Source: DATJGR01 sp963780795 (GTDB lineage Bacteria; Pseudomonadota; Gammaproteobacteria; Pseudomonadales; Azotimanducaceae). Taken from it: a stretch of DNA of 64,000 nt. The DNA is taken from positions 295,325-359,324 of the forward strand of contig CAWADH010000009.1 of the NCBI GenBank assembly GCA_963780795.1. The letters are read 5' to 3'. The position numbers and the translations under genes are program-made. The stretch's first letter is position 1. Every line of letters starts with the position of its first letter. The notes under the pieces were generated by a model. It did not search any database. It worked only from the letters and a program-made list of their open reading frames with translations, and was not told the DNA's origin. Shown one piece after another: positions 40,225-49,222 of this stretch.

Positions 40225-41364
40225 TCAGCGGTTCACGAACCGGATCAAGGGATACCGCTCTTCGACTGTCTTGAGGTCCTTTTGCACCTTCATCTTGTCT
40301 TTCACCTTTTGACCGAGAAAGGATTGGCGCGGAACGAGTGGGCTGGCACTGACGTCCGCGTAATCGATGTACGACTCAAAGTTCACACTGCCACCGAGCG
40401 AAACCTTGAGCTTGTTCCACAGCACCCATTGCATCGGGCCCCACTTGGGCAGCTGAGGCGCCAGATTCGAACGCATGGCAGTTCGAGCGGTTGTTACCAT
40501 CCAGCAGTTCTGTGCGCAGGCTTTGACCTTACCGATCGTTTCTTTCGCGCGATCGCTCCCGATGATCTCGTTCCAACTCTGCTTCTCGAGGTTGCCTAAC
40601 GGAAGATCTGAGCGGACGTTGCACGCCCAAACGTCCGACCAGGGGTCAATGAACGCAAAATCGGTGCCGGCCGTGCACGGAATCAATCGATCGTGTCCAA
40701 GGATTTTTTCGATGAGGCCCAGGTTCAGATAGGCGCGGAACCAGTTCTTCGGTTTGTTCGTCCGAAGCATCGACGTAACGAGACCTTCCACTTCACGCGC
40801 AACCTTGGTGCGATCGTAGAAATGATTGTCGTTCTTGTAGAACTGCCATGCGTTGTGCAGTGTGGACGTCGCAAGCTCCACGCCTTCCGCACGTGCCATT
40901 TCGTAAACGCGTACCAGCTGATCTGCGTTTTCGTCCTGGATGACCATCGCGAATCCCAGATCGGTGCCACCCGCTTCGCGTAGCTTGCGTAGGCCCGCAA
41001 TTTTTGTGGCATACCCGTTCTTCTCTCCGCGGATAGCGTCACTGGTTGCCTCATCCCCTTCGAGACTAAAACGAACCTTGATGTTCGGGTATTTCCTGAT
41101 GATTGGCAGCAGTCGATCTGGACGCAACCCATTCGAACTAATCTCGGTGATTCGTGCTTTTGGATAGACGACATCGATCAGATCGGCGAGGTCCCTGCGA
41201 AGAGTGGGCTCGCCACCTGAAACGTTGAGGTTGTCGAATCCTCCGGGCAGCTTCTCGAGCGTCTTTGCAGAGACCTCTTCCTTGGGGTTGGTTGGGTTCT
41301 GCCAGATGTAGCACATCTGGCAACGCGAATTGCATCGATAGGTTGAGATGACGGTCAGATCCAC
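40225..41364 (-). CDS. Radical SAM protein
   Basis: A 379-residue radical SAM enzyme with the cluster motif CNSRCQMC (Cys11, Cys15, Cys18), a SGGEP glycine-rich SAM site and a TIM-barrel core. Further Cys in CTAGTDFAF, WACN and ACAQNC (about 230-290) could bind a second Fe-S cluster, as in SPASM-type proteins. It lies between two GT4 genes on the same strand with short gaps of 11-25 bp. Radical SAM proteins in glycan clusters have been linked to sugar epimerisation, dehydration or methylation. Which applies here cannot be told. No precursor peptide gene is seen nearby, so a peptide-modifying role is less likely. Confidence 0.85.
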   Translation of the reverse strand: MDLTVISTYRCNSRCQMCYIWQNPTNPKEEVSAKTLEKLPGGFDNLNVSGGEPTLRRDLADLIDVVYPKARITEISSNGLRPDRLLPIIRKYPNIKVRFSLEGDEATSDAIRGEKNGYATKIAGLRKLREAGGTDLGFAMVIQDENADQLVRVYEMARAEGVELATSTLHNAWQFYKNDNHFYDRTKVAREVEGLVTSMLRTNKPKNWFRAYLNLGLIEKILGHDRLIPCTAGTDFAFIDPWSDVWACNVRSDLPLGNLEKQSWNEIIGSDRAKETIGKVKACAQNCWMVTTARTAMRSNLAPQLPKWGPMQWVLWNKLKVSLGGSVNFESYIDYADVSASPLVPRQSFLGQKVKDKMKVQKDLKTVEERYPLIRFVNR

Positions 41365-41375
41365 TGAGACTACTC

Positions 41376-42635
41376 CTAGATTTCTGTTCGAGCGGAATCC
41401 AGTCGCGCCGCTCGACCCCCCGATGCTTTAATAACTTCAAGATACAACTTCATCAGCGCATCGTTGTGGCCTTTTAGCGAAAATCGTTCTTCTGTTCGCT
41501 TGCGGCCCGCAACTCCTAGACGCCGTCGCTCGTCTGGATTTTCCATCAATCTCAACAACTGCGACTGCAGTGCTTCTTGATCGCCAGGCGGAAACAAAAG
41601 TCCAGTTTCGCCATGGGCGATCAGTTCGGGAATGCCTCCGATGTCACTGCCCACCACCGGCTTGCCGTAGGCCATTGCCTCCAATACCGACATGGGGCAA
41701 TTCTCGTACCATTCAGATGGCACGACCACGACCGATGCTCTTCGAATTGCATCCTCTAGCGCCGGTCCCGATAGGTGGCCGACCAAGTGTGCGCTCGGAA
41801 AGCGCCGACGAAGGTCGTCTTCTAGGGGACCGGTACCTGCTATTCGCAGTTCGACTCTGTCAGCTATTTCGGTGTGGGCTTTAAGCAAGGTTTCGATCCC
41901 TTTCTCCGCCGTGAGGCGACCGAAATACAAGGCATAGTCTTTGTCTTCCTGAGACGAGCGGATCCGTTGCGTATCAACGCCATTGTGAATAACCGTTACC
42001 TTGTGCGCCGAAAACCGCCGTGGCGCGACAGATGCGCGCATGAATTCGCTGGGAGCAATTACGGCGTCCAACTTTTCATAGTTGCCCATCAGTCGCTGGA
42101 CAGCTGCTTCTACGTACAGTAGAACGCTTTTCCCGATCGATCCGTCAGCACACCGATTCATGATCACTTTTGAGAAACCACCCTCGATGCAGTCCGAGCA
42201 CACGTTGCCGTTGCGCAATCGTAGATAGACCGGGCAGACGGGTTTGTAGTCGTGCAGTGTGAGCACAACCGGGACTCCGCGCCGCTTGGCAGCTCCGATG
42301 ATTGACGGTGTGAGCTGATGGTAGATGTTGTGGCAATGCACCAGATCCGGTCGAGTTTGGTCGATTAGCGCACCTATCTTGCGGACAGCTTCTGGCGAAT
42401 GGACGAAATTCAGCGCATTCCGGATCGGATAACCTCCTGGTACCCGGTGAGTTGGTTGATACGTTCGGTTTGCGACGAAGAAGTCAGAGTAGGCGCTGGT
42501 CAGGTTGCGAGAGTCCTCCATCGAGAAGTCGACGACGTCCACACCCAAGTCGAACAAATGCTCGCGTTCCTGAAACAGTACGGTCTCAGAGCCGCCGTTC
42601 TTGAAGAAGAACTTGTTTGCGAACAGTACCTTCAC
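41376..42635 (-). CDS. GT4-family glycosyltransferase
   Basis: A 419-residue retaining GT-B glycosyltransferase. The N-terminal acceptor domain opens MKVLFANKFFFKNGGSETV with the glycine-rich loop, and has HCHNIYHQLTP in the middle. A Cys cluster (VCPVYL, VCSDCIEGG) is a known feature of one GT4 subgroup. The donor domain has YFGRLTAEKGIETL and PSEWYENCPMSVLEAMAYGKPV with both catalytic-site Glu. The downstream radical SAM gene begins 11 bp after the stop. It adds one sugar to the growing repeat unit on the cytoplasmic face. The donor sugar is unknown. Confidence 0.9.
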   Translation of the reverse strand: MKVLFANKFFFKNGGSETVLFQEREHLFDLGVDVVDFSMEDSRNLTSAYSDFFVANRTYQPTHRVPGGYPIRNALNFVHSPEAVRKIGALIDQTRPDLVHCHNIYHQLTPSIIGAAKRRGVPVVLTLHDYKPVCPVYLRLRNGNVCSDCIEGGFSKVIMNRCADGSIGKSVLLYVEAAVQRLMGNYEKLDAVIAPSEFMRASVAPRRFSAHKVTVIHNGVDTQRIRSSQEDKDYALYFGRLTAEKGIETLLKAHTEIADRVELRIAGTGPLEDDLRRRFPSAHLVGHLSGPALEDAIRRASVVVVPSEWYENCPMSVLEAMAYGKPVVGSDIGGIPELIAHGETGLLFPPGDQEALQSQLLRLMENPDERRRLGVAGRKRTEERFSLKGHNDALMKLYLEVIKASGGRAARLDSARTEI

Positions 42636-42809
42636 GAGCCTTCCGGAGTCGTGTCAAAGCGGTGGCAGAGCAGAAGCATTCGGACATCTCAAGCCTGAAG
42701 CGCAAGATGATTGTCGAGTGGTCCACGATACGCTGTGCCTGCAGCGGGAGCGGTCTAACTGTGTAAAGCGATTGTGAACTCGCATCGCCTTTGGACCATG
42801 CGACTGGAG

Positions 42810-44141
42810 TCAGTGCGTCGCCGGAACCGACTCAGGGCTGCGCCGGCGACGCTCCCACCAATGCGCGAGGGGTAGCCCAGCAAATACAATCAGAAAAAAA
42901 TCGAGGGGCAATCGATAGCGAGTGGTCGGAAGAAACAAATAGTAGGGCGAGGAGAGAGCGAGGAAGTACAAGTAGACTGGCATCAGCTTGCGCCACGCCC
43001 TGATGGAGAGCAACGCGCCACAAATTCCTAGGATCAGGATTGGGACGTATGAGCCGATCGATATTAGATCCCGCCAGAAACCACCGTGTTCCGGCTCTCC
43101 ATGCACGGCGTTCGGAATTGGGCTCCAGAATTCTGCGAACTTCGTTAGGACCGACTTCGCAAAGCGCGTCGGTGACTCTGCGATGAATTCAAAGCCCTTT
43201 TTCCAAGCGGCCGACTCTTCCGCGAAGATCGCATTCACGCCAACTATGTCGCGGTCCCGGAGGTCCTTGCGCAGGGCACGCAACTGCTCGCAATAGATAG
43301 TGCTTTCGTAACCAGGCGAACACGCGGGAACGACAGCCTTCTTCCCGAGTTGGTCATACGTTTCGTTGTTTGCCGACCAAAAGTTGATGCCACCTGCAGC
43401 GTTCACGAGCATGACCCGATCATAAGCGACATAGTTATGGACTACCCATGGACCAACAGGGATCAAGATCGCGATCAGGAGAACCAGAAAGCGCTTTGTC
43501 GTCTCTAAAATCGAACTGGACATAAGACACAGAAACACAAACGGAATGTAGATCAATATCGTTGGGACTCCCAGAACCGCCATTCCTAACGATAGACCCG
43601 CGAGGAATAGGTTCAACCTCCGATTTGATTCGACGAATGAAAAGAATGATAGAAAGAACAGACCCATGAGAAGGATGAAGAAGGTTTGCGGATATTCAAA
43701 TAGCGCTGAGAGATAGACGTGGTACGGATAGATGGCGAGAAGGAAGCCAGCGATCAGCGCAGGCACCATTCCAAATAGGCGCTTCGCCAAGGCGAAGCAG
43801 ACTAGGACAGTCCCGGCGCCGATTACGCTAAAGAAGACCCGAAGAGCAACATAGCTCTTTCCGAACAGCGAAAAGACGACTGCAATCAAGATGGGCTGGG
43901 TCGGAAACGATGCGCGATTGTCCTGCAGGCTGCCGAAGCCTCTGCCATCCATGAGATTCAGCGCGACACGCTCGTATCGAAAGCCATCCGGCCAAATAAC
44001 CTGGGCCGGAAGCCAGAGTGCCATTGCAAGGCGTAGCGTGAGTGCGACGCCGAACATCAAGACCGGGATCCACCAGATCGAACTGTTCGACTCAAGTCTT
44101 TCTAGTTGCAATCTGCGCCTGAATTCCGTTTGGAAAAGCAA
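42810..44141 (-). CDS. GT39/ArnT-like integral membrane glycosyltransferase
   Basis: A polytopic protein of about 443 residues with roughly ten membrane helices. It resembles GT39/83 lipid-linked-sugar transferases (PMT/ArnT). The first periplasmic loop holds WPDGFRYERVALNLMDGRGFG, where an acidic residue and the Tyr/Arg pattern match the catalytic loop of that superfamily. A larger soluble loop (about 235-320) and a short C-terminal tail follow. Such enzymes move a sugar from a polyprenyl carrier to an acceptor outside the membrane. The start is a TTG at 44141; no ATG precedes the first helix. The GC content here is clearly lower than in region 1. Confidence 0.8.
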   Translation of the reverse strand: MLFQTEFRRRLQLERLESNSSIWWIPVLMFGVALTLRLAMALWLPAQVIWPDGFRYERVALNLMDGRGFGSLQDNRASFPTQPILIAVVFSLFGKSYVALRVFFSVIGAGTVLVCFALAKRLFGMVPALIAGFLLAIYPYHVYLSALFEYPQTFFILLMGLFFLSFFSFVESNRRLNLFLAGLSLGMAVLGVPTILIYIPFVFLCLMSSSILETTKRFLVLLIAILIPVGPWVVHNYVAYDRVMLVNAAGGINFWSANNETYDQLGKKAVVPACSPGYESTIYCEQLRALRKDLRDRDIVGVNAIFAEESAAWKKGFEFIAESPTRFAKSVLTKFAEFWSPIPNAVHGEPEHGGFWRDLISIGSYVPILILGICGALLSIRAWRKLMPVYLYFLALSSPYYLFLPTTRYRLPLDFFLIVFAGLPLAHWWERRRRSPESVPATH

Positions 44142-44154
44142 ATCATCATTAACT

Positions 44155-44168
44155 GCCCCTTAGGGGGC
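44155..44168 (-). terminator. Short GC hairpin after the beta-helix gene
   Basis: Inverted repeat GCCCC-TTAG-GGGGC, 33 bases past the beta-helix stop on the minus strand. It has a five-pair stem but is followed by a T-rich stretch rather than a clean T-run. It may slow transcription or terminate weakly. Confidence 0.3.
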
Positions 44169-44201
44169 GAGCTGCTTACCGGCAGCAAGTGGACTCCAGT
44201 G

Positions 44202-45902
44202 TCAGTCAACGAAGAGCGTGAGAGCGTTTCCTTTCTGCGGCTCCCCGCGTTCGAGCGCGCCGATATTCGGCGACGACGCATCGCGCGGCCGACAGAGGAA
44301 GTCGATTGCAAACTCTCTCCGCCATTCGGACAGGGTAGGCAAACACGTGCTACCGCCCACTGCGCGACTCGTAAAGTTCGGAAACTGAAGAAAGCCGTCA
44401 GGCTCTGTCGCCATGGAGTCCGTCATTGGATCCCCGGCCTTGGCCGCAACTGAATCTGCTGCACTCAGTTCCCAATCCGCCGCATCGGGAAAGTGGCCCG
44501 ATCCAGCTTTGGTCCAATCGAACGATGTTGAAACTCCGGAAGGACCCACTACGTCGCCGCTTCCGCGACATTCCGCGGCCGAGGGTGTTGCAGACCAGGC
44601 GTTGTGATGGAAAGTCACGCGTGGAGTAGCAACTGTCTGAGTGCAAACAGAAGCGCCGCGATTGTTAGGCCTGTCGAATATGTTGTTGGCGATTTCCCAT
44701 CCCGCGATGTTGGCTTCAGGATCGTTGATGTTGATGGCATTGGTAGAGAACGCCAAACAGGTATTTCCGACGAACTTTCCCCCAGTTTGCCAACCTGCTG
44801 CCTCAAGCGTGGGAAACACGTTGATATTGAGGCAGGAGCTTACGTTAGCGAAGAGATTGTTCCTGACAATGTTCCGGACCGAGTTGTAGTTCGGGTTGGA
44901 AGAGGGCTCGACAGCCACGGAGATTCCGGTGTTCTGCCCCCAACCACTTCCAAGAACGCCCGGTGGGCTCGGCAGCGTCTCGCCGTAGAATTCGTTGTTC
45001 TCCACAATTACGTCGCTCGCGTTGTCGAGGTAGACGCTCAGGTTAACCAAGTTCGAGAAACGATTGCCACGAAATACGCAGAACGATGATTTCCTGCATT
45101 GAGCGCCTTCAGAAAACGACTCGTGTATATAGGTGTTCTCCAAGAGCGCGTACGAAGGTCGCGTATCCAAAAATAGCACCGCATGTGGCCTATTTCCGTA
45201 TCTGCTGTCTGCGTTTTTGCTCGACAGCCCCGCGTATGAGATGTCTGAGTTGCGAAGAGTGGAGTACTGGGAGCCTGCATCCGACCAGTACGCGAACGCG
45301 GCGGTAGCGGATATCTTTACATTGTCCGTAGTGCTGTGGTCGGCTCCGTTGTTGATCAGTATGCCAATACCAGCGGATTCGGTGACGAACAAATCTTGAA
45401 GCGTCACGTAATTCGCGCTCACTGTAACGAGTGCTTTGTAGAAGCTAGTTGGTACCGCGGCGGACTCAGTTGCCTGACTCCAAGAACACAGCGAACCGGC
45501 ACGCGCGCCCAGGGTTACCGAGCAGGCGGAGTTGTACGTCCCATGTATTTCGGCTCGACTTGATGCGTAGCCGACGGTCGGCGAACCAGACACGAGGTGA
45601 TATGTTCCGACGATGACGGGGTCGTTTGCTGACCCGCCCCAATCGACTACCAGGGTTTCGCCCTGAAACGAACTCCCTTCTAGCAACCATACGTCGGCGC
45701 CATTTGCCCGCACGGTGGAACTGACCTTCGCTAGAGTCTTCCAACGAGTCGCATGAGTGGTACCGTCGTTTGCGTCATTTCCACCGACCGAATCGACGAA
45801 GTACCCATGCGCAACCAGATCCTGCGCGACGGCGGGGGTGGAACAAGCAAAAGCTCCCAAGAGCAGAGCGGTTCGAAGGAGTGCGGTTTGGAATATTCCC
45901 AT
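44202..45902 (-). CDS. Secreted right-handed parallel beta-helix protein
   Basis: A 566-residue exported protein from the chosen start. The signal peptide MGIFQTALLRTALLLGAFACSTPAVAQ ends with AVAQ. It then shows about ten short turns rich in Asn and aliphatic residues (VTLQDLFVTES, VIVENNEFYG, RNIVRNNLFANVSS, WEIANNIFDRP), the pattern of pectate-lyase-like beta helices that bind or cleave acidic polysaccharides. It opens YFVDSVGGNDANDG, a common start for such secreted proteins, and has paired Cys late in the chain. Longer in-frame starts (ATG 45980) exist but would bury the signal peptide. It is probably a periplasmic lyase, epimerase or trimming enzyme for the cluster's glycan; the catalytic residues are not identifiable. 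Confidence 0.8.
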   Translation of the reverse strand: MGIFQTALLRTALLLGAFACSTPAVAQDLVAHGYFVDSVGGNDANDGTTHATRWKTLAKVSSTVRANGADVWLLEGSSFQGETLVVDWGGSANDPVIVGTYHLVSGSPTVGYASSRAEIHGTYNSACSVTLGARAGSLCSWSQATESAAVPTSFYKALVTVSANYVTLQDLFVTESAGIGILINNGADHSTTDNVKISATAAFAYWSDAGSQYSTLRNSDISYAGLSSKNADSRYGNRPHAVLFLDTRPSYALLENTYIHESFSEGAQCRKSSFCVFRGNRFSNLVNLSVYLDNASDVIVENNEFYGETLPSPPGVLGSGWGQNTGISVAVEPSSNPNYNSVRNIVRNNLFANVSSCLNINVFPTLEAAGWQTGGKFVGNTCLAFSTNAININDPEANIAGWEIANNIFDRPNNRGASVCTQTVATPRVTFHHNAWSATPSAAECRGSGDVVGPSGVSTSFDWTKAGSGHFPDAADWELSAADSVAAKAGDPMTDSMATEPDGFLQFPNFTSRAVGGSTCLPTLSEWRREFAIDFLCRPRDASSPNIGALERGEPQKGNALTLFVD

Positions 45903-46189
45903 CAGAAGTCCCGAAGTTATGCTGCTTTGAGGTGTGCTCGTATTCGTCGAGCCAGTCTTGGCCGGTGATCTAGAGGCCATGTTTCGATCTAAGGAGATGC
46001 CCGGACGCATCGCAGTCGGCCACGCTTGTCCCTCGGCGTTCATATATAGCGTCCTAGTCTTTTCCAGGCTGTGCTGTATATCGCGGAATCGGATTGTCAA
46101 CTTTGAACGCACCCATGACAGTCATTGGTACGCAATGAGGCAGACGGCGGTTTGTAACCAAACGTGCGGCGGAGTCCAAGCGCATTCGC

Positions 46190-47314
46190 TCAACCCAGGT
46201 CGCGGAGTGACGTTGCGTTCTGGCGAGGGAGTAGGCTCTCAACCACGCCGCGCAGAACGTGGGCATTGTCCATTGAGAATCTCCGTAGAGCGAAGTCTCG
46301 AGCTGTGGATCCGATATTGGCCAGTTCGTCACGATTCGCGAGATACCTCAGGATTCTATTCTTCAACATCTCGAGATTGGAGGCACAGTATCCGAGTCCC
46401 GCCGCGGCGATCATTCCATCTGGGTCGATATTCAGAGTCACAGTGGGCACTTCTCTGAGCCAGGCTTGAATGAACGTATTCGGCAATCCCTCGTAGGCAC
46501 TCGTGTTAATCAAGAGGTGAGCGCGTTCGAGCTCAGTATTTACGAGCTCGAGTTCGATCTCGCCCAGGTATTCCATATTCGGTTCGTGAGAAATGTCGCG
46601 CACCACGGCGTCGCACCAAGCATTGGCTGTACGGCGACCGATCACTTTGAATTGGATTTCATGCGCCGCCAGATCGCGCGCAATCTGCACCATGACCTCG
46701 GGTCGTTTCAAAGGTTTCAAGTTCGCGATCCAGAGGACCGTAAACTTTCCGGACTTCTTCTCGATAGCTGCAGGCGCTTCAGCGAAGTTTGGAACGACCA
46801 TCGTCGCTGCGCGCCCATAGTTTGCCGAAAGCTCCAGAGCCTGGGATTCGGTCTGCGCGACAATTGCAGCCGCCCGCCTGACACCATATTTGAACAGCGG
46901 AACGTCGACGAAACTGGCGAGACGAGCTACTGGTAGCTCCGGTGACGCGCTTGGATCTCGATCACTGGATATGTGCCACATGAGCTTAGCGTGTCGCATT
47001 TTGCAGTAGTACGCGGCCGCACCCGTGTACGCACATGCGACGCGTTGAATGATCACATCTGGCGCAAATTGGTACAGAGATCTAAGAAGGGAAATGGAAT
47101 CCCAGAACATTCCAAACCGCTGTGGCGTTGTTCCTCCAAATCTGCCGATCCGGTATCCGAGCCCTTTGCAATCAGATGGTGGATGTCTGGTCAGATAAAG
47201 GATTTCATGGCTAGTAGTTCGCGCCAAGTAATCCGCGAATAGATGTGCCTGGAACTCGGCACCCCCTTTGGACGAGCGCCAATGCCGCGGAAGTAGCATG
47301 CAGATTCTTGCCAT
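46190..47314 (-). CDS. GT4-family glycosyltransferase
   Basis: A 374-residue GT-B enzyme. The N-terminal domain has RHWRSSKGGAEFQAHLFADYL, with the Gly-Gly-Ala-Glu acceptor loop. The donor domain has VLWIANLKPLKRPEV and SAYEGLPNTFIQAW. In the usual E-x7-E donor site the second Glu is replaced by Gln, a variant seen in some exopolysaccharide GT4 proteins, so activity is still likely. It lies between the beta-helix gene and a sulfotransferase-like gene on the same strand. It assembles a residue of the repeat unit; donor and linkage are unknown. Confidence 0.88.
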   Translation of the reverse strand: MARICMLLPRHWRSSKGGAEFQAHLFADYLARTTSHEILYLTRHPPSDCKGLGYRIGRFGGTTPQRFGMFWDSISLLRSLYQFAPDVIIQRVACAYTGAAAYYCKMRHAKLMWHISSDRDPSASPELPVARLASFVDVPLFKYGVRRAAAIVAQTESQALELSANYGRAATMVVPNFAEAPAAIEKKSGKFTVLWIANLKPLKRPEVMVQIARDLAAHEIQFKVIGRRTANAWCDAVVRDISHEPNMEYLGEIELELVNTELERAHLLINTSAYEGLPNTFIQAWLREVPTVTLNIDPDGMIAAAGLGYCASNLEMLKNRILRYLANRDELANIGSTARDFALRRFSMDNAHVLRGVVESLLPRQNATSLRDLG

Positions 47315-47378
47315 AGCATTGCCAGATCAAAGCGCGGCTTCAGCGGCGAAGGAGCGCAGAAGCGCGCGCGACATGAAA

Positions 47379-48353
47379 TTACCGTTGGCGCGTATGTCGT
47401 GAGGTGTCTCGCGTCAAGCGTACTCGTGCAGTTGCGGCGCATCGTTTCGCACGGTAGGTACCGCGCTTCAACATTGCTTTTGCGGGGCTGAGTAGAGACT
47501 CTGTGGCCGCTCCCAACAAACCTCGGCCTGCTCGGTCCATTGAGACATCTGTCGCGTCAAGGATTGCTTGTATGCGCTCAAACTGGGCATGTTGTTTGGA
47601 CGAAACCTTCGCGGCTTGATTGGGCGGTTGCTGATAATAGATGCGCCGATGAACCGACGCACCACTCGCGTGGTGCTCGGCTCCAACCTGGGTCAGCTCG
47701 CCCTTCATACGCCCGTAAGGCGCGGAGGCCTTGTCATACAGATGCATCTTCGCGGAACTATTTCCAAACAGTGTGTGTTGAGTCTTTCGCCAGTATTCAT
47801 GCTTCTCGGCGAAGTAGGGAATATCTAGTGCGGAGCAAAGTGCAGGAAGCGCCAAGGGGTCGCTCGTCAGGCTCGAATAACGAATTGATATCCAGTTCGA
47901 GACGCTCGCAAAATACAAACGATAGTAGTTGATCCACGTAGCAGACCATCTGTCTTCCTCTCCTCGCTTGGCGCGCGACGCAAGGAACTCGTCAGGTGTC
48001 TTCCAAATCAATACATTCCTTACGTCGAGACCACTTCGTTTCGAGCGTCGTGACTGATCCATGATCCATACCGGAGGCTTGCTAGAATCCACGATGAATT
48101 CCACCTCAGGCAAAAGGCCAAATATCGTCGGGTAGATTCCGCGAGATCCTGCCATACGCACCCGATTCCAGATAGTGCATTCGGGGTCGCCGCAGCCGCA
48201 TTGCGCGGCAAGTTGCAAATGATGGTGCCTAAAGGGATGGAAGATTGCGTGCACTTCGCCGCACGAGAATCCGTGGGTGTCGTTCGCCAGCGTCATATCG
48301 AGTAGCGTGGAGCCGCTATACGCCGAACCTCCGATATGGATCACCTTCTTCAA
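47379..48353 (-). CDS. Sulfotransferase-like protein
   Basis: A 324-residue P-loop sulfotransferase-superfamily protein. It starts MKKVIHIGGSAYSGSTLLD, the 5'-phosphosulfate loop being GGSAYSGST (8-16). A CGCGDPECTIW segment near 52-62 adds a cluster of four Cys that could bind metal. This is found in a subgroup of bacterial sulfotransferase-like proteins near glycan genes. The FIVDSSKPP segment corresponds to the fold's second core strand. The C-terminal 60 residues are basic. It sits 14 bp from a third sulfotransferase, with the same direction and likely the same transcript. Sulfation of a sugar hydroxyl is the probable role. Confidence 0.8.
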   Translation of the reverse strand: MKKVIHIGGSAYSGSTLLDMTLANDTHGFSCGEVHAIFHPFRHHHLQLAAQCGCGDPECTIWNRVRMAGSRGIYPTIFGLLPEVEFIVDSSKPPVWIMDQSRRSKRSGLDVRNVLIWKTPDEFLASRAKRGEEDRWSATWINYYRLYFASVSNWISIRYSSLTSDPLALPALCSALDIPYFAEKHEYWRKTQHTLFGNSSAKMHLYDKASAPYGRMKGELTQVGAEHHASGASVHRRIYYQQPPNQAAKVSSKQHAQFERIQAILDATDVSMDRAGRGLLGAATESLLSPAKAMLKRGTYRAKRCAATARVRLTRDTSRHTRQR

Positions 48354-48367
48354 CCTGAGTCTCTTTG

Positions 48368-49222
48368 TCAGCTACTTCGTTTGTGTGCGCCTAACACGTT
48401 AGTACTCTCGAGCGTACGGCCGATACTTGCGACTAGCTCGTCACACAGCTGTCTTATCTCAGGATTCAAATTCAGGTGAATGTGTCTTGTCGCGGATAGT
48501 GGATCAATCCAATCAATCGCGTTGCGACGAAATGGGAGTCCGATGAACGAATAAATGGTCCGCATCCCTCCCTCCGGCTCCCGAATCAAGTCCTCATAGC
48601 TGACTAGTAGCAATCGGTCGTTGCCAGCCAGCTCTGGCAACAATAGCGTGCGATTGACTGACCACCATACCAACGCCATCCACTCGTTTGGTCCGAGATC
48701 AGCGACATTCAACGCGCGAAGCGTGTGAAGCGTATCTTTAGGCAGGCCGCGCTTGAGCCATCCGTTGCCACGGTCATGAACCACGACTTCTCGCATTTCG
48801 TCGGCAACGGAACTACCGAACTTCTTCAAAGCAGAGGCAATCACCGGTTCGAATCCTCTAAGCGCCCAGATCACACGCGCGGTCGGATGCTCGCGCAACA
48901 CGTCACATACGATGAAGGAGTCCAGGATTGGCTTCATAACGACCACCGGTGCGTGCGAGGCCGAAATCACGGGGGCAACGCGCTCGCGGATCAACATATG
49001 ATTGCTGGCGATTCTCGAATCGTTCTCTCCAAACACGTCCATGCGCATATCGTGTTCGAAGGCATCGAGAAGCATTGTCGTCCCGGATCGTCCGTACCCC
49101 ATGACGAACACTGGTCGAGCCGCCCCCTTTGAGCGTCCGACTGCGAAACGAACCTTTTTTAGAACTCGCTTCGCTCGTCGCGTTATGGCTTCCCGGATAT
49201 CTGGATTGGCCATTTGTGTCAT
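48368..49222 (-). CDS. Sulfotransferase family protein
   Basis: A 284-residue sulfotransferase with the PAPS loop GYGRSGTTMLLDAF (42-55) and a later LRGFEPVIASALK segment corresponding to the 3'-phosphate site. LVSYEDLIREPEGGMRTIYSFIGLP is the typical dimer and core helix region. The first 30 residues are basic and may be peripheral to the membrane. The ATG overlaps the stop of the polymerase-like gene (ATGA), so the two are coupled. It is the third sulfotransferase within 12 kb, and each has a different P-loop, so they probably modify different positions. Confidence 0.88.
   Translation of the reverse strand: MTQMANPDIREAITRRAKRVLKKVRFAVGRSKGAARPVFVMGYGRSGTTMLLDAFEHDMRMDVFGENDSRIASNHMLIRERVAPVISASHAPVVVMKPILDSFIVCDVLREHPTARVIWALRGFEPVIASALKKFGSSVADEMREVVVHDRGNGWLKRGLPKDTLHTLRALNVADLGPNEWMALVWWSVNRTLLLPELAGNDRLLLVSYEDLIREPEGGMRTIYSFIGLPFRRNAIDWIDPLSATRHIHLNLNPEIRQLCDELVASIGRTLESTNVLGAHKRSS

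Noticed and set aside
40225..41364. RiPP maturase role for the radical SAM protein
   Set aside because: No short precursor gene, leader peptidase or transporter for peptides lies nearby. All neighbours are glycan genes.
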